From assembly GCF_037572775.1 (NCBI RefSeq), contig NZ_JBBHKA010000001.1, positions 3,286,001 to 3,350,000 on the forward strand: a DNA stretch of 64,000 nucleotides. The letters run 5' to 3'. Within the stretch, counting starts at the first letter, position 1. Every line of letters starts with the position of its first letter. Source of the stretch: Ramlibacter sp. PS4R-6. GTDB taxonomy: Bacteria; Pseudomonadota; Gammaproteobacteria; Burkholderiales; Burkholderiaceae_C. Under the pieces are notes generated by a model. It was not told the origin of the DNA. It saw only the letters and a list, made by a program, of their open reading frames with translations, and did not search any database. The translations under genes and the position numbers were made by a program. This document shows positions 8,705 through 17,123 of the stretch, one piece after another.

Positions 8705-9525
8705 TCGGTTGTCCTGTCGTGGGTTCGTTCGCTGTCGCGCATGAAGGCGACCAGGCGGGCCACGAAGCGCGCCGGCTGTTCCCAATGCACCGCGTGGCCG
8801 ACAGCAGGATAGACGACCAGGTGCGAGCCGTGCAGCCGCGCGAGCAATTCGGCCTGGTCGGCCTTGCCGGTGAAGGCGTCCTGGTCGCCCCAGTGCAGCT
8901 GCACGGGCTTGCGGATGGATCGCGTGTCGCCGATGTCGTCCTTGAGCAGGCCCGCGCTGGCCAGGCGCCACACGTGCGCCGGGACCATCAGGCTCTGGCG
9001 GATCATGTGCTCGACGAAATCGGCGTCGACGGGCGAAGCCAGCGTGGACAGCTGGAATTCGCGCGCCAGCGCGTCGGGCACCGGGTCGGTCAAGGGCACC
9101 AGGGCCTCGCGGTAGAAAGGCTCGAAGGCCTCGTTGCGGCTGAAGCCGGCGAAGGTGCCGACGAGGACCAGCCCGCGCACGAGCCCCGGCGCGTCCACCG
9201 CCAGGCGCAGCGCGTTGGCCGTGCCCATGGAGTGGCCGACGATCCACATCGGGCCCAGGCCCATCTCGCGGATGAATTCCGCCGCGTCCCGCGCGAAGTC
9301 GGCGCTGTCGTAGCCGGCTTCGGGCTTGTCGGAGCGGCCATGGCCGCGCTGCGACAGGGCGAAGGCGTGCACGCCGTCGGGCAGCAGGGGCAGCACCGGG
9401 TCCCACGAGTGCAGCGAATCGGTCAGGCCGTGCAGGAACAGCACCGGCGTGCCGCGGCCGCGTTCGGCGACCTGCAGGGTGACGCCCGTCGCCAGGCGCA
9501 CGTTGCGCAGCTGGACGGCGCTCAT
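8701..9525 (-). CDS. Alpha/beta fold hydrolase
   Basis: 274 residues, cytoplasmic, no signal peptide. The family pattern is complete: LFLHGLTDSLHSW (oxyanion-hole HG), ALSQRGHGRSDKP, the nucleophile elbow VGHSMGTA, an acid region in QLHWGDQDAFTG and the final histidine in YPAVGHAVHWEQP. The sequence resembles the broad group of peroxidase-like and esterase-like alpha/beta hydrolases, so substrate is unknown. It overlaps both neighbours by four bases (ATGA), indicating translational coupling with the desaturase-like and methyltransferase-like genes. Confidence 0.85.
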   Translation of the reverse strand: MSAVQLRNVRLATGVTLQVAERGRGTPVLFLHGLTDSLHSWDPVLPLLPDGVHAFALSQRGHGRSDKPEAGYDSADFARDAAEFIREMGLGPMWIVGHSMGTANALRLAVDAPGLVRGLVLVGTFAGFSRNEAFEPFYREALVPLTDPVPDALAREFQLSTLASPVDADFVEHMIRQSLMVPAHVWRLASAGLLKDDIGDTRSIRKPVQLHWGDQDAFTGKADQAELLARLHGSHLVVYPAVGHAVHWEQPARFVARLVAFMRDSERTHDRTTE

Positions 9526-10292
9526 CGTGCCCCCTCGCGCGCACCGGCCAGGGAGAAGTCGGGCGCATGGACGTCGCGGGCAATGGCCATGTCGACCCAG
9601 CGGCCGCTGCGCTGGTCGTCAAAACCGACGCGCGGCTTGAAATGCCCGGCGGCGCGGTAGGTGCCGAAGAGGCGGTCCCACAGCGGGAAGTCGCTGTAGT
9701 TGAACGCATGGACGTCGTAGGCGTGGTGCACGCTGTGCGCCTCGGGGCGCTGCACGAACCAGCCGATCCACGCCGGCGTGCGGATGTCGGCGTGCTGGAA
9801 CACGGCGTTGAAGTTGCCGATGAAGCCCACGATGGCCGCGGCCACCGGGTCGAGGCCGAGCACGGGGCCGGTGACGACGACGGCGATCACGGTGTACGCC
9901 GCCATCTCGCTCGGGTGGAAGACGAACGCGCCGGAGACGTCGAGGCGCTGCGCGCTGTGGTGCATCTGGTGGAACATGCGCCACAGGAGCGGCACGCGGT
10001 GCACGCTGCGGTGCCAGGCGTAGTTCACGAGCGTGAGCACGAGGAAGCCCACGAGCGCGCCGCCGGCCACGCCCAGCGCGGCGCCGGGCAGCAGGCTGTG
10101 CTCGAACCACGAGGCGGGCATGAGCAGCGGCAGGCCCACGCCCACGCCGGCGTAGAGGGCGACGAAGACGAGGCCGGTGGTCTTCCACAACTTCACGCGC
10201 GGCTGCCAGCGGGCGGCGGCGAAGCGTTCGAGGAGCAGGAAAACCGGGTAAGGCAGGAAGGAAGCGATGAGGAGGATGTCGGTGACTTGCAT
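9522..10292 (-). CDS. Sterol desaturase / fatty acid hydroxylase superfamily membrane protein
   Basis: 256 residues starting MQVTDILLIASFLP. The first 90 residues form several membrane segments. Three histidine clusters that bind the di-iron centre are visible: HRSVH (94-98), HQMHH (108-112) and HSVHH (186-190), with an extra HAFN and WDRLFGTY after the last. Relatives hydroxylate or desaturate lipids at the inner membrane. It is first in a coupled operon with a hydrolase and a methyltransferase-like gene, and divergent from a DJ-1/AraC regulator 94 bases away that may control it. Confidence 0.85.
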   Translation of the reverse strand: MQVTDILLIASFLPYPVFLLLERFAAARWQPRVKLWKTTGLVFVALYAGVGVGLPLLMPASWFEHSLLPGAALGVAGGALVGFLVLTLVNYAWHRSVHRVPLLWRMFHQMHHSAQRLDVSGAFVFHPSEMAAYTVIAVVVTGPVLGLDPVAAAIVGFIGNFNAVFQHADIRTPAWIGWFVQRPEAHSVHHAYDVHAFNYSDFPLWDRLFGTYRAAGHFKPRVGFDDQRSGRWVDMAIARDVHAPDFSLAGAREGAR

Positions 10293-10386
10293 GGTTGGGG
10301 GTCGGGGTCGGGAGAAGCACGGAATCGTCCGCGAAGAGCCCGCCCTACACTGAGGTCGGTCCTGCAACAAACCGGACATTTCTGCC

Positions 10387-11418
10387 ATGCCGACCCCCAT
10401 CGAGGTCGCCCTGCTGGCGCTGCCGGAGTCGACGGCGTCCACGCTCTACGGGCTCTACGACATCCTCGCCAGCGTGCGCCGGGACTGGAGCATCCTGCAC
10501 GGCGAGCAAATGCAGGACTCGCCGTTCCGCCCGCTGATCGTCAGCCCCGACGGCCGGCCGGTGGAAACCGTCAACGGCGTGGTCGTCACGCCGCACTGCG
10601 GCTTCAAGGAATGCCAGTCACCGGCCATCGCCATCGTGGCCGACCTGGTCGTCGCGCCCGACGGCGCGGCCGACGGCTTCGACGAATCCATCGCGTGGCT
10701 CCTGCGCTGCCACGAAGCGGGCGCCACGCTGGCGTCGGCCTGCTCGGGCGCCGTCCTGCTCGCGCGCACGGGCCTGCTCGACGGCCTCGAGGCCACGTCG
10801 CACTGGGCCTTCTGCGACGCGCTGCAGCGCCTGCACCCCACCACGCGCTGGTACGCGGACCGCGGCCTGGTCTCCACCGGCCCGGGCAAGCGCATCCTGA
10901 TGGCGGGCAGCGGCGTGGCCTGGCACATGCTGGCGCTGGCCCTGGTCGCGCGCCATGCCGGGCCCGAGGACGCGATGCGCGTGGCGCGGATCAACCTGAT
11001 GGACCTGCAGGTGTCCAGCCCGCTCGCGTACGCGTCGCTCACGCACGGCGCACGCGCGGCCGACCCGGTGATCGAGCGCGCGCAGCAATGGGTGGCGCAG
11101 CACTACGCCGAGGCGGATGCGCCCGTGGCCGACATGGCGCGCATCACGGGCCTGGCCGAGCGCACCTTCAAGCGCCGCTTCGCCGCGGCCACCGGCATGA
11201 CGCCGATGGAATACATCCACCACGTGCGCCTGGAGGAGGCCAAGCACCTGCTGGAGACGGGCGACACGGCCATCGAGGCCATCGCCGTCGACGTGGGCTA
11301 CAGCGACAACAGCTTCTTCACGAAGCTGTTCAAGCGCAAGGTGGGCATGACGCCGGCGAAGTACCGCCAGCGCTTCGGCAAGCTCGCGCGGGAGATCGCG
11401 GCGAGTGCCGCGACCTGA
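10387..11418 (+). CDS. GlxA-type transcriptional regulator (DJ-1/PfpI domain plus AraC HTH)
   Basis: 343 residues. Residues about 5-185 form a DJ-1/PfpI domain with the elbow ASACSGAVLLARTG. Residues about 235-335 form the AraC/XylS double helix-turn-helix; VADMARITGLAERTFKRRF and IEAIAVDVGYSDNSFFTKLFKRKVGMTPAKYRQRF are the two recognition regions. Such proteins act as cytoplasmic activators, often of catabolic genes beside them. The gene is divergent from the desaturase operon, whose promoter region it shares, making that operon the most likely target. A CCTACA sequence lies in the shared region but not with the spacing of the five promoter-like sites described elsewhere. Confidence 0.9.
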   Translation: MPTPIEVALLALPESTASTLYGLYDILASVRRDWSILHGEQMQDSPFRPLIVSPDGRPVETVNGVVVTPHCGFKECQSPAIAIVADLVVAPDGAADGFDESIAWLLRCHEAGATLASACSGAVLLARTGLLDGLEATSHWAFCDALQRLHPTTRWYADRGLVSTGPGKRILMAGSGVAWHMLALALVARHAGPEDAMRVARINLMDLQVSSPLAYASLTHGARAADPVIERAQQWVAQHYAEADAPVADMARITGLAERTFKRRFAAATGMTPMEYIHHVRLEEAKHLLETGDTAIEAIAVDVGYSDNSFFTKLFKRKVGMTPAKYRQRFGKLAREIAASAAT

Positions 11419-11421
11419 GCG

Positions 11422-12387
11422 TCAATCGAGCTTCAGCTTCGCGGTCTCGACGACCTTCTTGTAGACCGCGAACTCGGCCTTGATCTGCTCGCCGAACTGC
11501 TGCGGCGTGTTGCCGATGACGAGCGAGCCCGTGTCCTCGATGCGCTTGCGCACCGCCGGGTCCTGCAGCGACTTGACGACGCCGTCGTGGATCTTCGCCA
11601 CCACGTCGGCCGGCAGGTTCTTCGGGCCGTAGATGCCGTAGTAGGCCATGCGGTTCACCGGCTCCAGCCCCACCTCCTTGAACGTGGGCACGTCGGGCAG
11701 CTCCTTCAGGCGCTGCGGCGCGGCCACCACGATCGGGACCAGGCGCTTGTCCTTGATGAACTGCAGCGCCGAAGGCAGGTTGTCGAAGATCATGGGCACC
11801 TGGCCCGCCACCGTGTCGTTCAGCGCCGGGCCGGCGCCGCGGTACGGGATGTGCGTGACGAAGGTGCCCGACATGCTCTTGAACAGCTCCATCTGCAGGT
11901 GCCCGATGCCGCCCGTGCCGGAGGAGGAGTACGAGTACTTGCCGGGGTTCTTCTTCAGCACCTCGAGGAAGGTCTTGTAGTCCTTCGCGGGGAAGCTCGG
12001 GTGCACCGCGATCACGTTGGGCGTGGCCGCGATGTTGGTGATGGGCGTGAAGTCGGTAACCGGGTTGTACGGGATCTTCGGGTTGATGGCCGGGTTCGCG
12101 GCCGTCGTGGAGACGGTGGCGACGCCCAGCGCGTAGCCATCGGGCACCGAGCGCGCCGTCTCGGTCGCGCCGATCACGCCGCCGCCGCCGGCCTTGTTCT
12201 CCACCACCACGGCCTGGCCCAGCGCCTTGCCGAGGGGCTCGGAGATCACGCGGGCAATGATGTCCGTGGTGCCGCCGGGCGCAAAGGGCACGACGAGGCG
12301 GACCGGCTTGTTCGGGTAGGCCTGGGCGAAGGCGGCCGGGGCGGCCAGCGTGAGTGCGGCGGTCGCGAGCCAGAGACGGCGTTTCAT
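11422..12387 (-). CDS. Bug-family (TctC) periplasmic solute-binding protein
   Basis: 321 residues from [22 protein letters not shown], a clear signal peptide; an ATG 18 codons earlier is unlikely. The mature protein begins [23 protein letters not shown], diagnostic of Bug proteins, followed by [13 protein letters not shown] and [19 protein letters not shown]. These bind carboxylates, amino acids or aromatic acids for tripartite tricarboxylate transporters. No TctA/TctB membrane genes are nearby, which is usual in Burkholderiales, where Bug genes are numerous and often orphan. Divergent from the AEC carrier. Confidence 0.92.
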   Translation of the reverse strand: MKRRLWLATAALTLAAPAAFAQAYPNKPVRLVVPFAPGGTTDIIARVISEPLGKALGQAVVVENKAGGGGVIGATETARSVPDGYALGVATVSTTAANPAINPKIPYNPVTDFTPITNIAATPNVIAVHPSFPAKDYKTFLEVLKKNPGKYSYSSSGTGGIGHLQMELFKSMSGTFVTHIPYRGAGPALNDTVAGQVPMIFDNLPSALQFIKDKRLVPIVVAAPQRLKELPDVPTFKEVGLEPVNRMAYYGIYGPKNLPADVVAKIHDGVVKSLQDPAVRKRIEDTGSLVIGNTPQQFGEQIKAEFAVYKKVVETAKLKLD

Positions 12388-12505
12388 GGGAGCTCCTTGC
12401 ATGGTGGAAAGCGATTCGGGCGTGATCGTACGGGCATCCACCGGATGAATATTTGTGGATTACACATAGGGGAAAGCCCCAACGTCGCTCCGCTATTCTG
12501 CGCGG

Positions 12506-13411
12506 GTGAACTTCGCGCAACTGCTCTTTCCCGACTTTTCGCTGATCCTGTGCGGGTTCCTCATCTGCCGCTTCACCCCGCTCGGCCGTGGCATCTGGGA
12601 GCCGGTCGAAAGCCTCGTCTACTACTTCCTCTTCCCGGTGCTGCTGTTCACGTCCATCGTGCGCAGCCCGCTGGACGTGCGCGAGGCATCCAGCCTCATC
12701 GGTGCAGGCCTGGCCATGGGCCTGTGCGGCATCGCCATGGCCTACGCCCTGCCCTACGTCCCTGTGCTCGGCCGTCACATCGACCGGCGCGACCATGCCG
12801 GCGCGGCGCAGGTGGCGTTCCGCTTCAATTCCTTCATCGCGCTGGCGCTCGCCGAGCGCCTGGCCGATGCGCGCGGCCTGCAGCTGATCGCGGTGCTCAT
12901 CGGCTTCTGCGTGCCGCTGTTCAACGTCGGCGCGGTGTGGCCCATGGCCCGGCACGGGCAAAGCGGCTTCCTCCGGGCGTTGATCCGCAATCCCCTGATC
13001 GTCGCGACGGCAGCGGGGCTGGCTTTCAACTTCGCGGGCCTTCGCATCCCGGCGTTCGCCGAGCCGACGCTGTTGCGGATCGGGAGTGCGTCAATCGCGC
13101 TGGGCCTGATGACCGCGGGCGCGGGGCTTCACTTCGCCTCGATGGCGACGAACAAGGCGTTGACGGTGGGTGTGCTGTCCATCCGCCACTTCTTCACGCC
13201 CCTCGTTGGCTTCCTGCTCTCGCGTGCATTCGGACTTGATGATGTGCAGACCGCCATCTTGTTGGCGTTCTCCGCGCTGCCGACTGCATCGAGTTCTTAT
13301 GTGCTCGCAGCCCGAATGGGCTACAACGCACCGTACGTTGCGGGGCTGGTCACTCTGTCGACGTTGCTGGGGATCGTCAGCCTGCCGTTTGCCCTCGGGC
13401 TCCTTCGCTAG
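12506..13411 (+). CDS. AEC (auxin efflux carrier) family transporter
   Basis: 301 residues, starting at GTG 12506 (MNFAQLLFPDFSLILCGFLIC). About ten hydrophobic segments span the protein, with family patterns ESLVYYFLFPVLLFTSI and a C-terminal SALPTASSSYVLAARMG. Members export or import small organic anions such as malate. No Shine-Dalgarno is visible: TATTCT sits only six bases before the GTG, so the message may be leaderless. Divergent from the Bug protein over 118 bases, which suggests the two handle related substrates; that is inference. Confidence 0.85.
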   Translation: MNFAQLLFPDFSLILCGFLICRFTPLGRGIWEPVESLVYYFLFPVLLFTSIVRSPLDVREASSLIGAGLAMGLCGIAMAYALPYVPVLGRHIDRRDHAGAAQVAFRFNSFIALALAERLADARGLQLIAVLIGFCVPLFNVGAVWPMARHGQSGFLRALIRNPLIVATAAGLAFNFAGLRIPAFAEPTLLRIGSASIALGLMTAGAGLHFASMATNKALTVGVLSIRHFFTPLVGFLLSRAFGLDDVQTAILLAFSALPTASSSYVLAARMGYNAPYVAGLVTLSTLLGIVSLPFALGLLR

Positions 13412-13425
13412 GCTGGCCCGGACCG

Positions 13426-14508
13426 TCACTGCACCAGTGCCCACTCCACGTGCTCGCGCACCAGCGGGCTCGGATGCCCTGCCCTTGCCTGCAACGCGGC
13501 ACGGATGTCCGCGTCGCGGGTTGAGCGGAGCGCATTGCCCAAACCCACGGCGATGTTCCGCAACCACCGCTCGTGCCCGATCCGCCGGATCGCGCTGCCT
13601 TCGGTGAATCGCAGGAACTCTTCTTCGGTCCACGCGAAGAGCGTCACGAGCTGCGCGCCCGACAGCCCCTCGCGTTCGTCGAAATCAGGCAAGGCGCTCT
13701 TGCGCGCGAACTTGTTCCAGGGGCAGATCAACTGGCAGTCGTCGCAGCCGTAGATGCGGTTCGCGATCAGCGGCCGCAGTTCGACGGGGATCGGCCCCGC
13801 ATGCTCGATGGTCAGGTAGGAGATGCAGCGGCGCGCATCGAGCTTCATCGGCGCAACGATGGCGCTGGTCGGGCAGATGTCGATGCAGGCCTGGCAGGTG
13901 CCGCAGTGCTCGGTGACCGGTAGGCTCTCGGGCAGCTTCAGGTCGACGTAGATCTCGCCCAGGAAGAACATGGAGCCGGCCTCGCGCGAGAGCACCAGCG
14001 TGTGCTTGCCGCGCCAGCCGTGGCCGCTGCGCACGGAAAGCTCGGCTTCCAGAACCGGCGCCGAGTCGGTGAACACGCGGTGGCCGAAGGGCCCGACCGC
14101 GCTTTCGATGCGTTCGGCCAGCTTCTGCAGCCGCGAACGCATGACCTTGTGGTAGTCGCGGCCCCGCGCGTACATGGAGACGACGGCCTCGCCGGGGCGG
14201 CGCAGGCGCTCGAATTCGATGCCTTGCCAGCCGTCCGGGGTGCTGGCCGGCAGGTAGTCCATGCGGGCCGTGATCACGCTCACGGTGCCCGGGACGAGTT
14301 CGGCGGGGCGGGCCCTTTTGAGGCCGTGGAGCGCCATGTAGGCCATTTCGCCGTGAAATCCGTTGGAGAGCCAGGCTCCCAGGCCCGGTTCCGCGGAACT
14401 CAGGTCGACGCCGGCCACTCCGATGCTGGAAAATCCAAGCTCATCCGCCCAGTGGCGTATGTCCGCCACCAGCGAAGGACCATCCACCTGAACGCCATCG
14501 AACGCCAC
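13426..14508 (-). CDS. queG: Epoxyqueuosine reductase
   Basis: 360 residues from a GTG (VAFDGVQVDGPSLV); E. coli QueG has 379. Two ferredoxin-type clusters are visible: CGTCQACIDICP and CDDCQLICPWNKFA. The N-terminal cobalamin-dependent domain contains GFSSIGVAGVD and the C-terminus carries a HEAT-like PBS repeat region. It reduces epoxyqueuosine to queuosine in tRNA wobble positions. No in-frame ATG lies close upstream, so the GTG is the best start, leaving 15 bases to the divergent tsaE. This queG/tsaE/amiC arrangement is common in betaproteobacteria. Confidence 0.92.
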   Translation of the reverse strand: MAFDGVQVDGPSLVADIRHWADELGFSSIGVAGVDLSSAEPGLGAWLSNGFHGEMAYMALHGLKRARPAELVPGTVSVITARMDYLPASTPDGWQGIEFERLRRPGEAVVSMYARGRDYHKVMRSRLQKLAERIESAVGPFGHRVFTDSAPVLEAELSVRSGHGWRGKHTLVLSREAGSMFFLGEIYVDLKLPESLPVTEHCGTCQACIDICPTSAIVAPMKLDARRCISYLTIEHAGPIPVELRPLIANRIYGCDDCQLICPWNKFARKSALPDFDEREGLSGAQLVTLFAWTEEEFLRFTEGSAIRRIGHERWLRNIAVGLGNALRSTRDADIRAALQARAGHPSPLVREHVEWALVQ

Positions 14509-14523
14509 CCGCCGATTGTAGGA

Positions 14524-14979
14524 ATGAGCGTCCGTGCGCTTTCCTGGCCGGACGAGGAGGCGACGCGCGCCTTCGCCGCCGAGCTCGCCACCCATCCCGC
14601 GCTGGCCGATGCGTTCATCGAGCTGCACGGCGACCTGGGCGCGGGCAAGACCACGTTCGTGCGCCACCTGCTGCGCGCGCTGGGCATCGGCGAGCGCATC
14701 AAGAGCCCCACGTACACGGTGATGGAGCCGCACGACGCGCCCGGCTTCACGGTCTACCACTTCGACTTCTACCGCTTCAACGACCCGCGCGAATGGAAAG
14801 ACGCGGGCTTTCGCGACATCTTCGCGGGGCCGGGCCTGAAGCTGGCCGAATGGCCCGAGAAGGCGGCGGCGCTGCTGCCGGTGGCGGACCTCGTCATGCG
14901 CATCGAGGCCGATGCCGACGACACGCGCCATGTCGCCCTGCATGCGAACACGCCGCGCGGCATGGAGCTGCTGCAATGA
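14524..14979 (+). CDS. tsaE: tRNA threonylcarbamoyladenosine biosynthesis ATPase TsaE
   Basis: 151 residues. The P-loop LHGDLGAGKTTFVRHLL, KSPTYTVMEPH and YHFDFYRF (the conserved DxYR-like motif) identify TsaE. It works with TsaB, TsaC and TsaD in making t6A37 of ANN-decoding tRNAs; tsaD is also in this window, near 56.8 kb. The stop codon overlaps the amiC ATG (ATGA), the usual tsaE-amiC coupling. The promoter must lie in the 15-base gap or inside queG. Confidence 0.95.
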   Translation: MSVRALSWPDEEATRAFAAELATHPALADAFIELHGDLGAGKTTFVRHLLRALGIGERIKSPTYTVMEPHDAPGFTVYHFDFYRFNDPREWKDAGFRDIFAGPGLKLAEWPEKAAALLPVADLVMRIEADADDTRHVALHANTPRGMELLQ

Positions 14980-16283
14980 AGCGGCGCGACCTGCTCAAGG
15001 CCGGGCCCGTGGTGCTGCTGATCGGCGCCGGGCAGATCGCGCGCGGCGCCAGCATCGTCGCCGTGCGCGTGTGGCCCGCGCCGGAGTACTCGCGCGTCAC
15101 CATCGAATCGGACGCGCCGCTGAAGTCCACGCAGACGGAACTGGTCGCCCCGCCGCGCCTGGCCGTCGACATCCAGGGCCTGGAGCTGAGCGCGCAATTG
15201 AAGGAGCTGGTCGGCAAGGTGCGCGCCGACGACCCGAACATCGCCGGCATCCGCGCCTCGCAGCACGCGCCGGGCGTGGTGCGGCTGATCGTCGACCTGA
15301 AGCAGCCCGCGTCACCGCAAGTGTTCACGCTGCAGCCGGTGGCCGCGTACCAGCACCGGCTGGTGTTCGACTTCTACCCCGTCAAGCAGGTCGACCCGCT
15401 GGAGGCGCTGATCCGCGAGCGCATGCGCGACCGCCCGGGTACCAAGCCGCTGGCGCCCGAAGGCGACCCGCTCGGCGAACTGATCGCGCAGCACCAGCTG
15501 GACAAGAAACCGCCGCCCGCGCCTTTCGAGCCGACGCCGGTGGCCAAGCCCGAGAAGACCGACCGCCTCATCGTCGTCGCGCTCGACCCCGGCCACGGCG
15601 GCGAGGACCCCGGCGCCGTCGGCCCCGGCGGCACGCGCGAGAAGGACGTGGTGCTGCAGATCGCGCACCGCCTGAAGGAGCGCATCAACGCCAGTGCGAT
15701 GAACGGCAGCCCCATGCGCGCCTTCCTCACGCGCGACGCCGACTTCTTCGTGCCGCTGCACGTGCGCGTGCAGAAGGCGCGGCGCGTGCAGGCCGACCTG
15801 TTCGTCAGCATCCATGCCGACGCCTTCATGACGCCCACGGCGCGCGGCGCCAGCGTGTTCGCCCTGAGCCAGGGCGGCGCGTCGAGCAGCGCGGCGCGCT
15901 GGCTCGCCGACAAGGAGAACAGGGCGGACCTGATCGGCGGCGTCAACATCAAGTCGCACGACGCGCAGGTGGCGCACGCCATGCTCGACATGAGCACCAC
16001 GGCGCAGATCAAGGACAGCATGAACCTCGGCGGCGCGCTGCTCGGCGAGATCGGCGGCGTCGGCAAGCTGCACAAGGGCCAGGTGGAGCAGGCCGGCTTC
16101 GCGGTGCTGAAGGCGCCCGACATCCCCAGCGTGCTGGTGGAGACGGCCTTCATCAGCAACCCCGAGGAAGAACAGCGCCTGCGCAGCGACGCCTACCAGG
16201 ACCAGCTGGCCGACGCGATCATGCGCGGCATCCACCGCTACTTCTCGAAGAACCCGCCGCTCGCGCGCAGCCGCACGGTCTGA
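14976..16283 (+). CDS. amiC: N-acetylmuramoyl-L-alanine amidase AmiC
   Basis: 435 residues. The N-terminus MKRRDLLKAGPVVLLIGAG is a twin-arginine signal. An AMIN domain (about residues 30-135, septum targeting) is followed by a proline-rich linker and the Amidase_3 domain from about residue 195. There LDPGHGGEDPGAVG carries a zinc histidine, and VSIHADAF and VETAFISNPEEE supply further zinc and catalytic residues. It cleaves septal peptidoglycan during daughter-cell separation. Translationally coupled to tsaE. Confidence 0.95.
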   Translation: MKRRDLLKAGPVVLLIGAGQIARGASIVAVRVWPAPEYSRVTIESDAPLKSTQTELVAPPRLAVDIQGLELSAQLKELVGKVRADDPNIAGIRASQHAPGVVRLIVDLKQPASPQVFTLQPVAAYQHRLVFDFYPVKQVDPLEALIRERMRDRPGTKPLAPEGDPLGELIAQHQLDKKPPPAPFEPTPVAKPEKTDRLIVVALDPGHGGEDPGAVGPGGTREKDVVLQIAHRLKERINASAMNGSPMRAFLTRDADFFVPLHVRVQKARRVQADLFVSIHADAFMTPTARGASVFALSQGGASSSAARWLADKENRADLIGGVNIKSHDAQVAHAMLDMSTTAQIKDSMNLGGALLGEIGGVGKLHKGQVEQAGFAVLKAPDIPSVLVETAFISNPEEEQRLRSDAYQDQLADAIMRGIHRYFSKNPPLARSRTV

Positions 16284-16353
16284 AAGCGCGCTGGCTCAGC
16301 GTCACCGTCTGCCCGGCGGTCACTCCCCGCACCGACTCGCCGCCTCTGACCGG

Positions 16354-16387
16354 TCCTACACCCCGCCTGCGCCCGCCTCCCTAGAGT
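16354..16387 (+). promoter_or_regulatory. Putative promoter: TCCTACA box plus -10-like hexamer
   Basis: TCCTACA at 16354-16360 and TAGAGT at 16382-16387 are separated by 21 bases, the same spacing as at 571. In both sites the -10-like hexamer is preceded by C (CTAG). It lies about 70 bases before the glycine-zipper lipoprotein. Confidence 0.5.
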
Positions 16388-16455
16388 CGTTCGCACAGGC
16401 CGACCAAGCATGGGCCAACCCCATGCGCCTGCAGTTCAACAGAAGAGGTGTGCAT

Positions 16456-16656
16456 ATGAAGTCGATCTTTGCAGCGGCCGTGGCCGCTTCCGTCCTGGCC
16501 CTGACGGGTTGCGCTTCCATGGACCGCCAGACCGCCTACACGGTGGGTGGCGCGGCCGTCGGCGGCGTGGTGGGTGGCGCGGTTGCCGGTACGCCGGGCG
16601 CCGTGGCCGGTGCCGTGGGCGGTGGCCTGCTCGGCAACGAAGCCGCCAAGCGCTAA
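16456..16656 (+). CDS. Small glycine-zipper lipoprotein (OsmB-like)
   Basis: 66 residues from ATG 16456, with AGAGG about nine bases upstream. The lipobox LALTGC (residues 14-19) is followed by a short spacer and a glycine zipper, GGAAVGGVVGGAVAGTPGAVAGAVGGGLLGNEA. Small outer-membrane lipoproteins of this type (OsmB, SlyB-like) are usually stress induced. The stop TAA overlaps the TAG of the convergent dioxygenase beta gene. Confidence 0.85.
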   Translation: MKSIFAAAVAASVLALTGCASMDRQTAYTVGGAAVGGVVGGAVAGTPGAVAGAVGGGLLGNEAAKR

Positions 16657-17123
16657 ATCGGGTAGATCAGCGAGTTGAGCACCATCTCGCTGTCGTACAC
16701 GCAAAGCCGGCTTGCGAATCGCAGGCCGGCTTCGGTGCGCACGATCTCGTCGATGTAGCGCCCCACGCTGTACACCTCGCTCGAGTCCCCCGGGCGGGTG
16801 CGGAACACGGCGTAGTTCGACTGGGCCCTCACCAGGTCACCGTCTGCGCCCAGCACCCGCGCCGGGCCTATCACGTGCCGCATGTAGTACGGCGCGTGGT
16901 AGATCGTCTGCGTCACGCCGTAGACGCGGTCCTTCATCATCCCCTTGCTCTCCAGCGCGATCAGCGCCAGCGGGAGCTTGCGGTCGAAGTTCTCGCGCGC
17001 CTGCACCTTGTAGCTGGCGCCGTCGAGAAAGAATTCCGGCCAGTCCGTGAAGCGCCCTTCGTCGAGCGCGGCGGCGTAGTCCGCGTTCAGGCGGTTGACT
17101 TGCGCTTCGAGCTCCAGGCTCAT
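16653..17123 (-). CDS. Aromatic-ring-hydroxylating dioxygenase, beta subunit
   Basis: 156 residues. It has the compact SnoaL-like cone fold of the family, with LNADYAAALDEGRFTDWPEFF at the start, YHAPYYMRHVIGPARV mid-protein and YSVGRYIDEIVRTEAGLRFASRLCVYDSEMVLNSL at the end. The small subunit has no cofactor and stabilises the alpha hexamer. Its ATG overlaps the alpha-subunit stop by four bases, so the pair is translated together. Confidence 0.88.
   Translation of the reverse strand: MSLELEAQVNRLNADYAAALDEGRFTDWPEFFLDGASYKVQARENFDRKLPLALIALESKGMMKDRVYGVTQTIYHAPYYMRHVIGPARVLGADGDLVRAQSNYAVFRTRPGDSSEVYSVGRYIDEIVRTEAGLRFASRLCVYDSEMVLNSLIYPI

Noticed and set aside
10346..10352. CCCTACA before the AraC-type gene as part of the TCCTACA set
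   Set aside because: First base differs and no matching hexamer is found at the expected distance.
9567..11483. A plus-strand open frame running from the desaturase gene into the AraC regulator
   Set aside because: It is a frame shadow; the desaturase on the minus strand and the regulator in another plus frame both show full family motifs.
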